DNA of 64,000 nucleotides, taken from Amphritea japonica ATCC BAA-1530. GTDB lineage: Bacteria > Pseudomonadota > Gammaproteobacteria > Pseudomonadales > Balneatricaceae. The notes beneath the pieces were generated by a model. It did no database searches, had not been told where the DNA came from, and was given only the letters and a program-made list of their open reading frames with translations. The translations under genes were made by a program, and so were the position numbers. The stretch spans positions 2,984,693 through 3,048,692 of the forward strand of contig NZ_AP014545.1 of assembly GCF_016592435.1 (NCBI RefSeq), given 5' to 3'. Positions within the stretch are counted from its first letter, which is position 1, and the number at the start of each line of letters is the position of its first letter. Shown one piece after another: positions 1 to 7,514 of the stretch.

Positions 1-239
1 TAACTTTGTGAAACAAGACTATTGGTCACAATTGCCAGCTGATCTTCATCCCAGAAGTTTGCCAGCGACACCCACTCTTCCCGGCTAAGCACAGCGGCCA
101 GATGACCTGACGGATCTGGCAGGCCGTGCAGTTGGATATACTCCTGATACAAGGCCAGAAGAATCGCTTCATCGGAGCCTGCCGTACGTGCCAGCGAAGG
201 ATAAAACAGTACGGGTTTTTCCGGAAAGCGGAAGCTCAT
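1..239 (-). CDS. Hypothetical protein, N-terminal part (possible DnaT-like winged-helix protein)
   Basis: The frame reads from an ATG at 239 and runs off the window edge, giving 79 codons of N-terminus (begins MSFRFPEKPVLFYPSLARTA). The fragment is soluble, with no signal peptide or membrane segment. The 'VLFYPSLA' start followed by a predicted helical region ending in 'WDEDQLAIVTNSLVSQS' vaguely recalls the small DnaT-like ssDNA-binding proteins annotated in pseudomonads. That resemblance comes from memory of the family and is weak. It is divergent from nothing nearby and sits 130 bases upstream (in its own direction, downstream) of the CBS protein gene. The coding call is supported by the uninterrupted frame and codon use like its neighbours. 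The function is open. Confidence 0.5.
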   Translation of the reverse strand, partial: MSFRFPEKPVLFYPSLARTAGSDEAILLALYQEYIQLHGLPDPSGHLAAVLSREEWVSLANFWDEDQLAIVTNSLVSQS

Positions 240-370
240 AGTGATTCCATAATATAAAACGTAAAGGCTAAAGAGAACAAAGCCACCCAGTGGAACCATC
301 AAAACATCTCAAAAGATGCGGCGATGGATCTACGAGGTGGCCCTCATCTCACATTTATTAAGCTAGCTAA

Positions 371-778
371 TCAGCCGTCTTGTGCGAACTGCTCTACCGC
401 ACGCAATACATCCCGGCGACTGATCTGGCCGATTAGTTTACCATTTTTTACTACCGGTAAGCGACGTCTGCCATTGTTTATAAACTCCTCTGCCACAGAA
501 ATAATATCGGCATCATAAGCAATAGTGTAAACCTCAGGAGACATATAATCGCCAACCCGACCACCCATCTCTTCCTCATGATAAGTCAGTGTCAGAATTG
601 CTTTAAGACAGTCCGCCTCAGATAACAACCCCACCAATTCACCTTCCTGACTAATCACCGGCGCACCGGTAATACGGTATTGCAGCAATAAGTTAATCGC
701 TTCAAACAGATCGGTTTCAGGGGTAAAGGTTATCAGCTTTTCAGCCATATAATCGCTGGCTTTTACAGATCGCAGCAT
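371..778 (-). CDS. Tandem CBS-domain protein
   Basis: This 135-residue protein is almost entirely two CBS domains (about residues 5-62 and 75-130), each with the usual strand-helix ending in 'GELVGLLSEAD' and 'GKLIGQISRRD'. CBS pairs bind adenosine nucleotides such as AMP, ATP or S-adenosylmethionine and act as energy or ion-strength sensors. Stand-alone pairs usually regulate a partner protein. No partner is fused here and none can be named from the neighbourhood. The start is fixed by a strong GGAGG ribosome-binding site 7-8 bases before the ATG at 778. The protein has no signal peptide and should be cytoplasmic. The call to the domain family is secure, the biological role unknown. Confidence 0.88.
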   Translation of the reverse strand: MLRSVKASDYMAEKLITFTPETDLFEAINLLLQYRITGAPVISQEGELVGLLSEADCLKAILTLTYHEEEMGGRVGDYMSPEVYTIAYDADIISVAEEFINNGRRRLPVVKNGKLIGQISRRDVLRAVEQFAQDG

Positions 779-903
779 TGAGTATCCTCCAACCGGATAT
801 CAGGGTGATTGCAGGCCTGTCGGCCCTGTTTTGTATTATCTTAGCCCAGGAGAGCGATACAAAACACTGTCCAGGATCTATCAATTAGGCGTACAAAGGG
901 ATA

Positions 904-1758
904 TTAGTTAAATACCACCGTTTTATTTCCATGTACCAATACCCGATCTTCCAGATGCCAGCGTAATCCACGGGACAAAACTGTTTTTTCCACATCCTTA
1001 CCCAGACGAACCATCTCTTCAGGCTGGTCTCTGTGGCTAACACGCACTACATCCTGATCAATGATCGGTCCGGCATCCAGCTCTTCAGTCACATAATGGC
1101 AGGTGGCTCCGATCAGCTTAACCCCTCGCTCATGCGCCTGATGGTATGGCTTTGCACCCGCAAACGAGGGCAAAAAACTATGGTGAATATTGATAATCTT
1201 ATGACGATAAAGATCACACACGCTACTCGGCAAAATCTGCATATAACGCGCCAGCACCACTGTATCGGCCTGATGTTCAACAATCAGCTGATGCACTTTA
1301 TCAAAGTGTGGTTGTTTATCTTCTTTATCCACCGGCACATGGTGATAGGGAATACCATGCCATTCGACCATGCTGCGCAGATCATCATGATTAGAGATCA
1401 CACAAGGGATCTCACAATCCAGCTCACCTTCGTGATAACGATAGAGTAAATCAGCCAGACAATGGGAGTCTTTGCTCGCCATCAGTATGACTTTTTTAGG
1501 TTGAGATGAATCAGACAGTTCCCACTGCATATTAAATGACTGGGCGATCGGCGTGAATTGCTCGATCAGCTGCTCACGGCTAAAATTTACCGATGCAGAA
1601 ACAATCTCAACCCGCATAAAGAACCAACCGTTGGAGCTATCGGAGTGCTGATTGGCATCAGCAATAGAGCCACCGTGACTGGAGATAAAATTACTTACCA
1701 TTGCGACGATACCCAAGCGATCCGGGCAAGCCAGTACCAGTCTGAATCTGCGTTCCAT
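904..1758 (-). CDS. purU: Formyltetrahydrofolate deformylase
   Basis: PurU hydrolyses 10-formyltetrahydrofolate to formate and tetrahydrofolate, supplying formate for PurT in purine synthesis and balancing one-carbon pools. The 284-residue length is typical. An N-terminal ACT domain (about residues 5-85, 'LVLACPDRLGIVAMVSNFI') is followed by a formyltransferase-fold domain with the conserved 'NIHHSFLPSF' segment (catalytic Asn and His) and 'EELDAGPIIDQD' carrying the catalytic Asp. The start ATG at 1758 has AAGGA four bases upstream. It is a single transcription unit, separated from the divergent phosphorylase operon by about 215 bases. A paralogous methionyl-tRNA formyltransferase is excluded by the ACT domain. 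Confidence 0.95.
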   Translation of the reverse strand: MERRFRLVLACPDRLGIVAMVSNFISSHGGSIADANQHSDSSNGWFFMRVEIVSASVNFSREQLIEQFTPIAQSFNMQWELSDSSQPKKVILMASKDSHCLADLLYRYHEGELDCEIPCVISNHDDLRSMVEWHGIPYHHVPVDKEDKQPHFDKVHQLIVEHQADTVVLARYMQILPSSVCDLYRHKIINIHHSFLPSFAGAKPYHQAHERGVKLIGATCHYVTEELDAGPIIDQDVVRVSHRDQPEEMVRLGKDVEKTVLSRGLRWHLEDRVLVHGNKTVVFN

Positions 1759-1974
1759 GATGTCCTTCTTTATCTGTCTGTAAACTGAGAGGCAACATTC
1801 TATCAGCTCTCAGGGTTCACGCCACCTGCTTATTCTGAAGACCCAGAATAAGTACCCAGATCATGTACAGGCCCCAACAATCTCTGCTATAACCAATGGT
1901 AGCGCTAACATATAAGAACAACTCTCATTAGCGATGGCAGCCAGGCAACCGCCTGAAGAGGGAGCACAGCTGAT

Positions 1975-3504
1975 ATGATATCCACCCCTGAACGAGCAAC
2001 AACGTTGCAGGCACGCAGACTGGGTATAGACACCCGTCAGGAACCTATCATCTACCTTAGAGCCGACAGCCCGGTCTGCCGTTCAGAAGGATTCTCGGCA
2101 CTATCAAGAGTACTGGTTCACACGGAACACAATAAAATTATCGCCACCCTGAATATTATCACCGGCGAAATGCTACGCCGCGGCCAGATCGGATTCTCTG
2201 AATCAGCCTGGCTCAGACTTCACTTAAACACCGATGATAACGTCTGGCTTTCCCACCCACGGCCCGTCCAGTCACTCTCTCATGTGCGCGCTAAAGTTTA
2301 CGGTCATTCACTGAATAAATCGCAATTTCAGGAGATCATCAACGACATCGTCGATGGACGTTACGCTGACGTTCATATTGCAGCGTTTATTACGGCCTGC
2401 GGTGATGACAAACTCAATGATACCGAGATTACGGCACTGACCCAGGCGATGATCGACTCCGGCAGTCGTATTGACTGGGAGGAACCTCTGGTCATTGACA
2501 AACATTGTGTCGGCGGACTCCCCGGCAACCGAACCACCCCCATCGTTGTCTCCATTCTGGCCGCCAGCGGTCTGACGATGCCAAAAACATCATCACGGGC
2601 GATCACCTCACCCGCTGGCACGGCTGACACCATGGAAACCATGACCGATGTTAGTCTGACACTGGAACAGATGAAGCAAGTCGTCAAACAGGAAGGTGCG
2701 TGCCTTGCCTGGGGCGGCTCTGTTCGTCTCAGCCCCTCAGACGACATTCTTATCCAGGTTGAACGGGCATTAGATATTGATAGCGAAGGCCAGCTGATCG
2801 CCTCTGTACTATCAAAAAAGATCGCCGCCGGTGCTACCCATGTATTGATCGATATTCCAGTTGGCCCCACAGCTAAAGTTCGCTCTCAGGAAGCCGCCGA
2901 TAAACTGGCCAATTCCTTCATGACCGTTGGCGAACGGCTTGGCATTAAAATTCAGATTCTCTATACCGACGGCAGCCAGCCCGTCGGTAACGGCATCGGG
3001 CCTACCCTTGAAGCGAAAGATGTGATGGCCGTATTACAAAATGACACCGATGCTCCCCAAGACTTGAAACAGAGAGCGCTCACCATGGCTGGGGCGATGT
3101 TGGAAATGTCCGGCACCGCAACTCCGGGAACCGGCTCAGATAAAGCCACTAGCATCCTGGAGACAGGACTGGCCTGGGAAAAATTTGCGTCGATCTGTAA
3201 CGCCCAGGGCGGTATGAAGCAGCCCGGTGAAGCATCTTATCTATACAAACTCATGACCGAAAAAGCCGGCCGTGTTGAATCGATCGACAATCGTCTTCTG
3301 GCTCAGGTGGCAAAACTAGCGGGCGCACCGATCGACCTTACCGCAGGCGTCGAGATACACGCCAAGCTCGGCCAACAGGTTCACCCTCAAGACCCGTTAC
3401 TGACTATCCACGCTGAAAGCTCTGGCGAACTCAACTATGCGGTCGACTTTCTCGAAAGTCATCCGGACATTATCTGCCTGACCTCCGAGGTAACTGACAC
3501 ATGA
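1975..3504 (+). CDS. AMP/thymidine phosphorylase-family protein
   Basis: This 509-residue protein belongs to the nucleoside-phosphorylase class II superfamily, in the long subgroup that includes archaeal AMP phosphorylase rather than E. coli DeoA (about 440 residues). An extra N-terminal domain (roughly residues 1-95) precedes the core. The core holds the phosphate/nucleoside-binding segments 'DKHCVGGLPGNRTT' and 'SSRAITSPAGTADTME'. AMP phosphorylase converts AMP and phosphate to adenine and ribose-1,5-bisphosphate; bacterial members are usually annotated as putative thymidine phosphorylase. The substrate cannot be decided from sequence. It is the first gene of an operon: its TGA overlaps the ATG of the PRPP-synthase homologue by four bases. 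A GGGAG site lies about ten bases before the ATG. Confidence 0.88.
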   Translation: MISTPERATTLQARRLGIDTRQEPIIYLRADSPVCRSEGFSALSRVLVHTEHNKIIATLNIITGEMLRRGQIGFSESAWLRLHLNTDDNVWLSHPRPVQSLSHVRAKVYGHSLNKSQFQEIINDIVDGRYADVHIAAFITACGDDKLNDTEITALTQAMIDSGSRIDWEEPLVIDKHCVGGLPGNRTTPIVVSILAASGLTMPKTSSRAITSPAGTADTMETMTDVSLTLEQMKQVVKQEGACLAWGGSVRLSPSDDILIQVERALDIDSEGQLIASVLSKKIAAGATHVLIDIPVGPTAKVRSQEAADKLANSFMTVGERLGIKIQILYTDGSQPVGNGIGPTLEAKDVMAVLQNDTDAPQDLKQRALTMAGAMLEMSGTATPGTGSDKATSILETGLAWEKFASICNAQGGMKQPGEASYLYKLMTEKAGRVESIDNRLLAQVAKLAGAPIDLTAGVEIHAKLGQQVHPQDPLLTIHAESSGELNYAVDFLESHPDIICLTSEVTDT

Positions 3505-4385
3505 AAACCATCCTGATCAACCTGGAATCTGATCCTGTACTGGAAGCTCAGCTGTGCGATGAGCTCGACGCCCGCCGGGGCGAACTGGAGCTGCGTCGTT
3601 TTCCAGACCAGGAGACTTACCTTCGGGTTATAACCGAATGTAAAGACCACAATGTCGTCATTCTGTGTAACCTTTATCAACCAGACAACAAAATACTCAG
3701 ACTGCTACTGCTGGCCACAACCCTCAGAGAGATGGGGGCACAAAAAATCGGCCTGATCACCCCCTACCTGGCTTATATGCGCCAGGATAAGCAGTTTCAT
3801 GATGGCGAGTCTGTGAGTTCACGCCCATTTGCCAAACTCATTTCTGAACACCTTGATTTTTTAGTTACCGTAGACCCACATCTACACCGCTACAAAACTC
3901 TGGATGAAATCTATAATATTCCTTCCAAAGTTGTGCATGCCGCACCATTAATTGCCGACTGGATCAAAGATCATATACAGAATCCGTTATTAATTGGCCC
4001 CGATAGTGAAAGCGAACAGTGGGTTTCTGAGGTAGCTAAGCTAGCCGACGCTCCCTTCCAGGTACTCAACAAAACGCGACTCGGTGACTATGACGTTGAG
4101 GTCACACTGCCTGAGGTCGAACGCTGGCTCAACCATACGCCGGTCTTAGTCGATGATATTATTTCCAGCGGACGCACCATGATGGAGACGGTCATCCACC
4201 TTAAAGAAGCGGGCATGCCTAAAGCCACCTGTATTGCGGTACATGGCATCTTTGCAGGTGATGCTTATCAACAACTTGAATCGATTGCGAATGTGGCCAC
4301 CAGCCGCTGTATTGTGCACCCAAGCAGTGTGATTGAGATAGCCCCTGCAATCGCGGTAGCGACCCAAAAACTTCTGAAGGAATGA
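3501..4385 (+). CDS. Ribose-phosphate pyrophosphokinase family protein
   Basis: Phosphoribosyl-diphosphate synthases make PRPP from ribose-5-phosphate and ATP. This 294-residue member is shorter than housekeeping Prs (about 315) and looks like a paralogue. Visible family motifs are 'RRFPDQETYLRV', the PRPP-synthase signature region 'TVDPHLHRYKTL', a catalytic-loop-like 'NKTRLGDYDVEV', and the ribose-5-phosphate binding loop 'VLVDDIISSGRTM'. It overlaps the phosphorylase gene upstream and the alkB-like gene downstream, each by ATGA, so the three are translationally coupled. The coupling to an AMP/thymidine phosphorylase suggests recycling of the ribose phosphate released by phosphorolysis, but this is inference. 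All core binding residues look intact, so I read it as an active enzyme. Confidence 0.9.
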   Translation: MKTILINLESDPVLEAQLCDELDARRGELELRRFPDQETYLRVITECKDHNVVILCNLYQPDNKILRLLLLATTLREMGAQKIGLITPYLAYMRQDKQFHDGESVSSRPFAKLISEHLDFLVTVDPHLHRYKTLDEIYNIPSKVVHAAPLIADWIKDHIQNPLLIGPDSESEQWVSEVAKLADAPFQVLNKTRLGDYDVEVTLPEVERWLNHTPVLVDDIISSGRTMMETVIHLKEAGMPKATCIAVHGIFAGDAYQQLESIANVATSRCIVHPSSVIEIAPAIAVATQKLLKE

Positions 4386-4984
4386 GTCACACAACGATCT
4401 CCCAGAGAGAACTACAGCTCTACCCACTCTTCATCAATCAGGAAGAGGCAGACCGCCTCTTCCTGACATTGGTACAGCAGCTTAACTGGCGGCAAGATCA
4501 GATAAAAATGTTTGGCAAGTGCGTCAACATTCCCCGCCTCCAGTGCTTTCAGGGTGATCCAGGCATTAAGTACCATTATTCGGGGCTAAGCCTGAAAAGT
4601 GCGCCCTGGCACCCTTTAATTAAAACGATAAAACAGCGCATAGAAGTGCTCAGCGGACATCGTTTCAACTCGGTCCTGATCAACTACTATCGAAATGGTC
4701 AGGACAGCATGGGCTGGCACAGTGACGATGAGCCCGAACTCGGTAAAAATCCAGTCATCGCCTCATTGAGCCTGGGGCAGCAACGCCGTTTTCTCTTCCG
4801 TCACCGGTTTGATAAAACGATTTCCCCACAGGAATACTTGCTCAACAGTGGCTCCCTGCTGATAATGGCGGGGCAATTACAACATAACTGGCAACACAGC
4901 GTGCCCAAAACCCGCCGGCCATCAGAGGGACGAATCAATCTGACCTTCCGATGGACCTACACCACCGATACAGAGATGGAATAA
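4382..4984 (+). CDS. alkB: AlkB-family Fe(II)/2-oxoglutarate dioxygenase
   Basis: AlkB-type enzymes oxidatively remove alkyl lesions such as 1-methyladenine and 3-methylcytosine from nucleic acids. The 200-residue protein shows the jelly-roll signature: 'GWHSDDEPELG' with the HxD iron ligands, 'QHNWQHSVPKT' with the distal His, and 'RINLTFRW' with the 2-oxoglutarate-binding arginines. 'NSVLINYYRNGQDSMGWH' and 'SLSLGQQRRFLFRH' are typical of the ALKBH2/3-like bacterial group (alpha-ketoglutarate-dependent dioxygenases of about 200 residues). The ATG overlaps the preceding stop codon, placing it in the phosphorylase/PRPP-synthase operon. The substrate is not determined by sequence, and the gene symbol is by family, not by orthology to E. 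coli alkB. Confidence 0.9.
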   Translation: MSHTTISQRELQLYPLFINQEEADRLFLTLVQQLNWRQDQIKMFGKCVNIPRLQCFQGDPGIKYHYSGLSLKSAPWHPLIKTIKQRIEVLSGHRFNSVLINYYRNGQDSMGWHSDDEPELGKNPVIASLSLGQQRRFLFRHRFDKTISPQEYLLNSGSLLIMAGQLQHNWQHSVPKTRRPSEGRINLTFRWTYTTDTEME

Positions 4985-4987
4985 TCG

Positions 4988-5725
4988 ATGAACGCCGTTA
5001 TAGACCTGTTGAACAGCCACCGTTCAATCCGTAAATTTACTGACCAGCCGATCACTCAGGAGATTATCAACACTCTGGTTCAAGCCGGTCAGTCAGCCGC
5101 GACTTCTAGCTTTATTCAGGCATGTACCGTTGTTCAGGTGAATGATCAGAGCAAACGTGAACAACTGGTTGAATGCTCCGGTGGACAAGCCTACGTTGGC
5201 GAAGCCCCTGTATTTCTTGTACTTTGTGCTGATATGCAGCGTAACAAACTAGCCTGCGAAATGAATGATGCTGCGATTAATTCAGGCTTTACGGAACAGT
5301 TCATTACCGCCACCGTTGATGTCGGCCTGTTTGCTCAGAACCTTACCGTCGCCGCAGAGTCCCTCGGATTAGGCGCGGTCTATATTGGCGGCATCCGTAA
5401 CCAGATCGCCCGGGTATCAGAACTACTCGACCTGCCTGAACTGGTTTATCCTGTGTTTGGGCTTTGCCTGGGCTATCCAGACCAGAATCCGGAAGTTAAA
5501 CCCCGCCTGCCGGTCGACGTTGTTCTTAAACAAGACAGCTATAACGACAGCAGCGATCAGGCAACCATCACCGAATATGACAAGTTAGTCAGTGACTACT
5601 ATCGCACCCGCACTGGCGGCAATAAAGAGATGACCTGGAGCGAACAGATGTCCGGCATGCTGGTAAAAGAAGCGCGACCACATATGTTGCCGTTTTTGAA
5701 AGATAAAGGTTTTTTATTGAAGTAA
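4988..5725 (+). CDS. nfsA: NfsA-type oxygen-insensitive NAD(P)H nitroreductase
   Basis: NfsA-family flavoenzymes bind FMN and reduce nitroaromatics, quinones or chromate by two electrons with NADPH. The 245-residue length fits. The N-terminal 'LLNSHRSIRKFTDQPI' is the FMN-contact region. 'AAESLGLGAVYIGGIRNQ' and 'FGLCLGYPDQNPEVKPRLP' are the family hallmarks, and the C-terminal extension with 'RTGGNKEMTWSEQM' is characteristic of NfsA rather than NfsB. The ATG at 4988 lies three bases after the alkB-like stop, so it is the last gene of the four-gene operon. A strong terminator at 5891-5924 probably ends the transcript. It may be a general reductase rather than a pathway partner. Confidence 0.9.
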   Translation: MNAVIDLLNSHRSIRKFTDQPITQEIINTLVQAGQSAATSSFIQACTVVQVNDQSKREQLVECSGGQAYVGEAPVFLVLCADMQRNKLACEMNDAAINSGFTEQFITATVDVGLFAQNLTVAAESLGLGAVYIGGIRNQIARVSELLDLPELVYPVFGLCLGYPDQNPEVKPRLPVDVVLKQDSYNDSSDQATITEYDKLVSDYYRTRTGGNKEMTWSEQMSGMLVKEARPHMLPFLKDKGFLLK

Positions 5726-5890
5726 GGTTTTCTGGAAAATCTTAATTCTGAAGCGGCCAGAGGCTAACGCACAGCTACGCAGTTTAGAAAAATCAGGGCA
5801 TCTGATGTCCGCTTGTAGCTGTAGACTAACCATTCCTGCAATCAAACCAATCACGCCACCCCATTGATTTATCACTATAATCCAGACACA

Positions 5891-5924
5891 AAAAAGCTCC
5901 TATCATTTCTGATAGGAGCTTTTT
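5891..5924. terminator. Bidirectional intrinsic terminator between nfsA and phasin gene
   Basis: A perfect 15-bp stem (AAAAAGCTCCTATCA / TGATAGGAGCTTTTT) closes a TTTC tetraloop and carries A and T runs on both sides. It can therefore terminate the nfsA operon on the plus strand and the phasin gene, which ends only 15 bases away, on the minus strand. Confidence 0.9.
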
Positions 5925-5938
5925 AAAAGCAGCGTAAA

Positions 5939-6304
5939 TTAAGCAGCTGTTTTTGCAGGCGCTTTAGCAGCAGGTACTACAGAAGCAGTGCTTTCAGTCA
6001 GGATAGCCTGAACTTCAGCAAAGTAAGCCTTGGTGCTTTCTGCAGATGCCTGAGCTTCAGCTTTAAGCGCTTCAAGGTTCGCCTTAGCCTCTTCAGACTT
6101 CAGGGAAACAAAAGAAGTTAGCGCTTCAACGTCTTTGATTGCTGACAGGGCTTGAAAATCAGCCTGTGCCTGAGCAATCTGCTTCTCAGCAGCAGCTTTC
6201 TGAAGCTCTAATGCCTTAGTAAAGGTTGCTGTGTTTAGCTCGATCAGTTTTTGAACTGGAGCACCAAAAGCAGAGAAGTCAGCAGCAGGAATGTTGTTAA
6301 ACAT
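5939..6304 (-). CDS. phaP: Phasin family protein (polyhydroxyalkanoate granule-associated)
   Basis: Phasins coat polyhydroxyalkanoate granules and control their size. The 121-residue protein has the Phasin_2-type pattern: N-terminal 'MFNNIPAADFSAFGAPVQKLIELN', then an uninterrupted amphipathic helix rich in Ala, Glu, Lys and Gln (about residues 25-105), and a flexible Ala/Pro/Lys tail ending 'AKAPAKTAA'. It has no signal peptide. Codon choice is strongly biased, as expected for an abundant protein. It is monocistronic between a bidirectional terminator and a long leader carrying a sigma-70-like promoter and a TGC/GCA palindrome. Its presence implies that the organism makes PHA, although no synthase lies in this window. 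Confidence 0.88.
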   Translation of the reverse strand: MFNNIPAADFSAFGAPVQKLIELNTATFTKALELQKAAAEKQIAQAQADFQALSAIKDVEALTSFVSLKSEEAKANLEALKAEAQASAESTKAYFAEVQAILTESTASVVPAAKAPAKTAA

Positions 6305-6350
6305 GATTTATACCCATATAGGAATGTAAGAATTTAATTGATAGGGTGAT

Positions 6351-6380
6351 GGTATAGCGCTTTATGCTGCAGTGCAACAA
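6351..6380 (-). promoter_or_regulatory. Phasin promoter with overlapping TTGCACTGCA operator-like element
   Basis: Reading on the minus strand, a -35-like TTGTTG (6380-6375) and a -10-like TATACC (6356-6351) are 18 bases apart. The palindrome-like decamer TTGCACTGCA (6377-6368) overlaps the -35 and spacer. TGC/GCA-rich sites in this position are known targets of PhaR-type repressors of phasin genes; assignment to PhaR here is inference. The remainder of the 316-base gap 6305-6620 is AT-rich leader with nothing else I can name. Confidence 0.5.
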
Positions 6381-6620
6381 TTCATATTTATTAATTACTA
6401 ATTTTCCTATTTAACCCTTCCCGCTCTACGAGCGACAGTCTTCTATCATTGCGTCAACAAAGCAACTAACGCAATCTCATTTTCCTCATCATACTATCTG
6501 AACTTGACAGCCTCTGAATAACAAGAACAGCACCACTGTTATACTGTTTTTGCCTAATAACTTTAAAACGACATCCTCTCCTTATATGATGCGGCAAAGC
6601 ATATATTGAGACCCTTTTTC

Positions 6621-7328
6621 ATGAACAAAAGTCTACTGACTAACCTGGCGGCGCTTATCGCAGTGATCGCCGGTATCGTTGTTAATAATGACATAGTACT
6701 CACCATCGGTTTATTTGCACTGTCTGGTGCTCTGACCAACTGGTTAGCGGTGTATATGTTATTTGAGAAAGTACCGGGACTTTACGGCTCAGGTGTTATT
6801 CCGGCCCGATTTGAGGATTTCAAACTCGGCATTAAAGCGTTAATGATGGAGCAGTTCTTTACTAAGGATAATATCGAACGCTTCCTGAGTGCAGAAAATG
6901 GGACACAACCAGATTTGCATCTGGCGCCCGTCATTGAAAAAGTAGACTTCTCACCTACCTTTGACTCACTGATAGAAGTCATTCAAGACTCCTCATTCGG
7001 TGGTATGTTAGCTATGGTCGGTGGCACTCAGGCTCTGGAACCGATGCGTGAACCCTTTGTGGATAAGATCAAATCCTCCATTGAAGAGATGACCCGGGAT
7101 GAGCACTTCATCGCTATGCTTCGCGATGAACTGGAAAGCCCAGACGTCATGGAAGAGATGCAAGCCAAAGTGGAAACTATTGTAGAGCAGCGTATTAGTG
7201 AACTAACACCTCAGCTGGTGAAAGAGATCGTACAACGAATGATACGTGAACACCTTGGCTGGCTGGTCGTCTGGGGCGGTGTTTTCGGCGGACTGATCGG
7301 TTTCGTCGCGGCAATATTACGTCTGTAA
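6621..7328 (+). CDS. DUF445 family inner-membrane protein
   Basis: Members of DUF445 (YheB/YjiN-like) are membrane-anchored proteins of unknown function. Here two hydrophobic N-terminal helices (about residues 4-45, containing 'NWLAVYMLFEKVPGLYGSG' with the conserved NWLAV motif) are followed by a soluble region of charged helices. A C-terminal hydrophobic helix ('WGGVFGGLIGFVAAILRL') completes it. I take the ATG at 6621 (235 residues) as the start. A TTG at 6606 would extend it by five residues but has no ribosome-binding site, whereas GAGA sits ten bases before the ATG. It is monocistronic, with no functional hint from its neighbours. Confidence 0.85.
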   Translation: MNKSLLTNLAALIAVIAGIVVNNDIVLTIGLFALSGALTNWLAVYMLFEKVPGLYGSGVIPARFEDFKLGIKALMMEQFFTKDNIERFLSAENGTQPDLHLAPVIEKVDFSPTFDSLIEVIQDSSFGGMLAMVGGTQALEPMREPFVDKIKSSIEEMTRDEHFIAMLRDELESPDVMEEMQAKVETIVEQRISELTPQLVKEIVQRMIREHLGWLVVWGGVFGGLIGFVAAILRL

Positions 7329-7340
7329 TGCAGAGTTAAC

Positions 7341-7369
7341 AGACTGTCACTGTTTAACAGCGACAGTCT
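7341..7369 (+). terminator. Hairpin downstream of the DUF445 gene
   Basis: AGACTGTC (7341-7348) pairs with GACAGTCT (7362-7369). The inner CTGT/ACAG extends the stem with one mismatch around a TTA loop. There is no T run after it, so it may be a weak or Rho-assisted terminator, or an mRNA-stabilising 3' hairpin. The rest of the gap up to 7514 shows nothing else. Confidence 0.4.
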
Positions 7370-7514
7370 GAGCACAACTGATCTGATAGTTACAAACCCC
7401 GACAAAGTGCCAGAACGGCATACCTGACAGCATTGCGCTCTGGTCATTCATCACTCTACAAACCAACCCCCTCATCAGAGTTCCCGTCCAAGAGAAAATT
7501 ATCTGACATAAAGG

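Noticed and set aside
1975-3504. Assignment of the phosphorylase as plain thymidine phosphorylase DeoA
   Set aside because: The extra N-terminal domain and 509-residue length fit the AMP-phosphorylase-like subgroup, so I left the substrate open.
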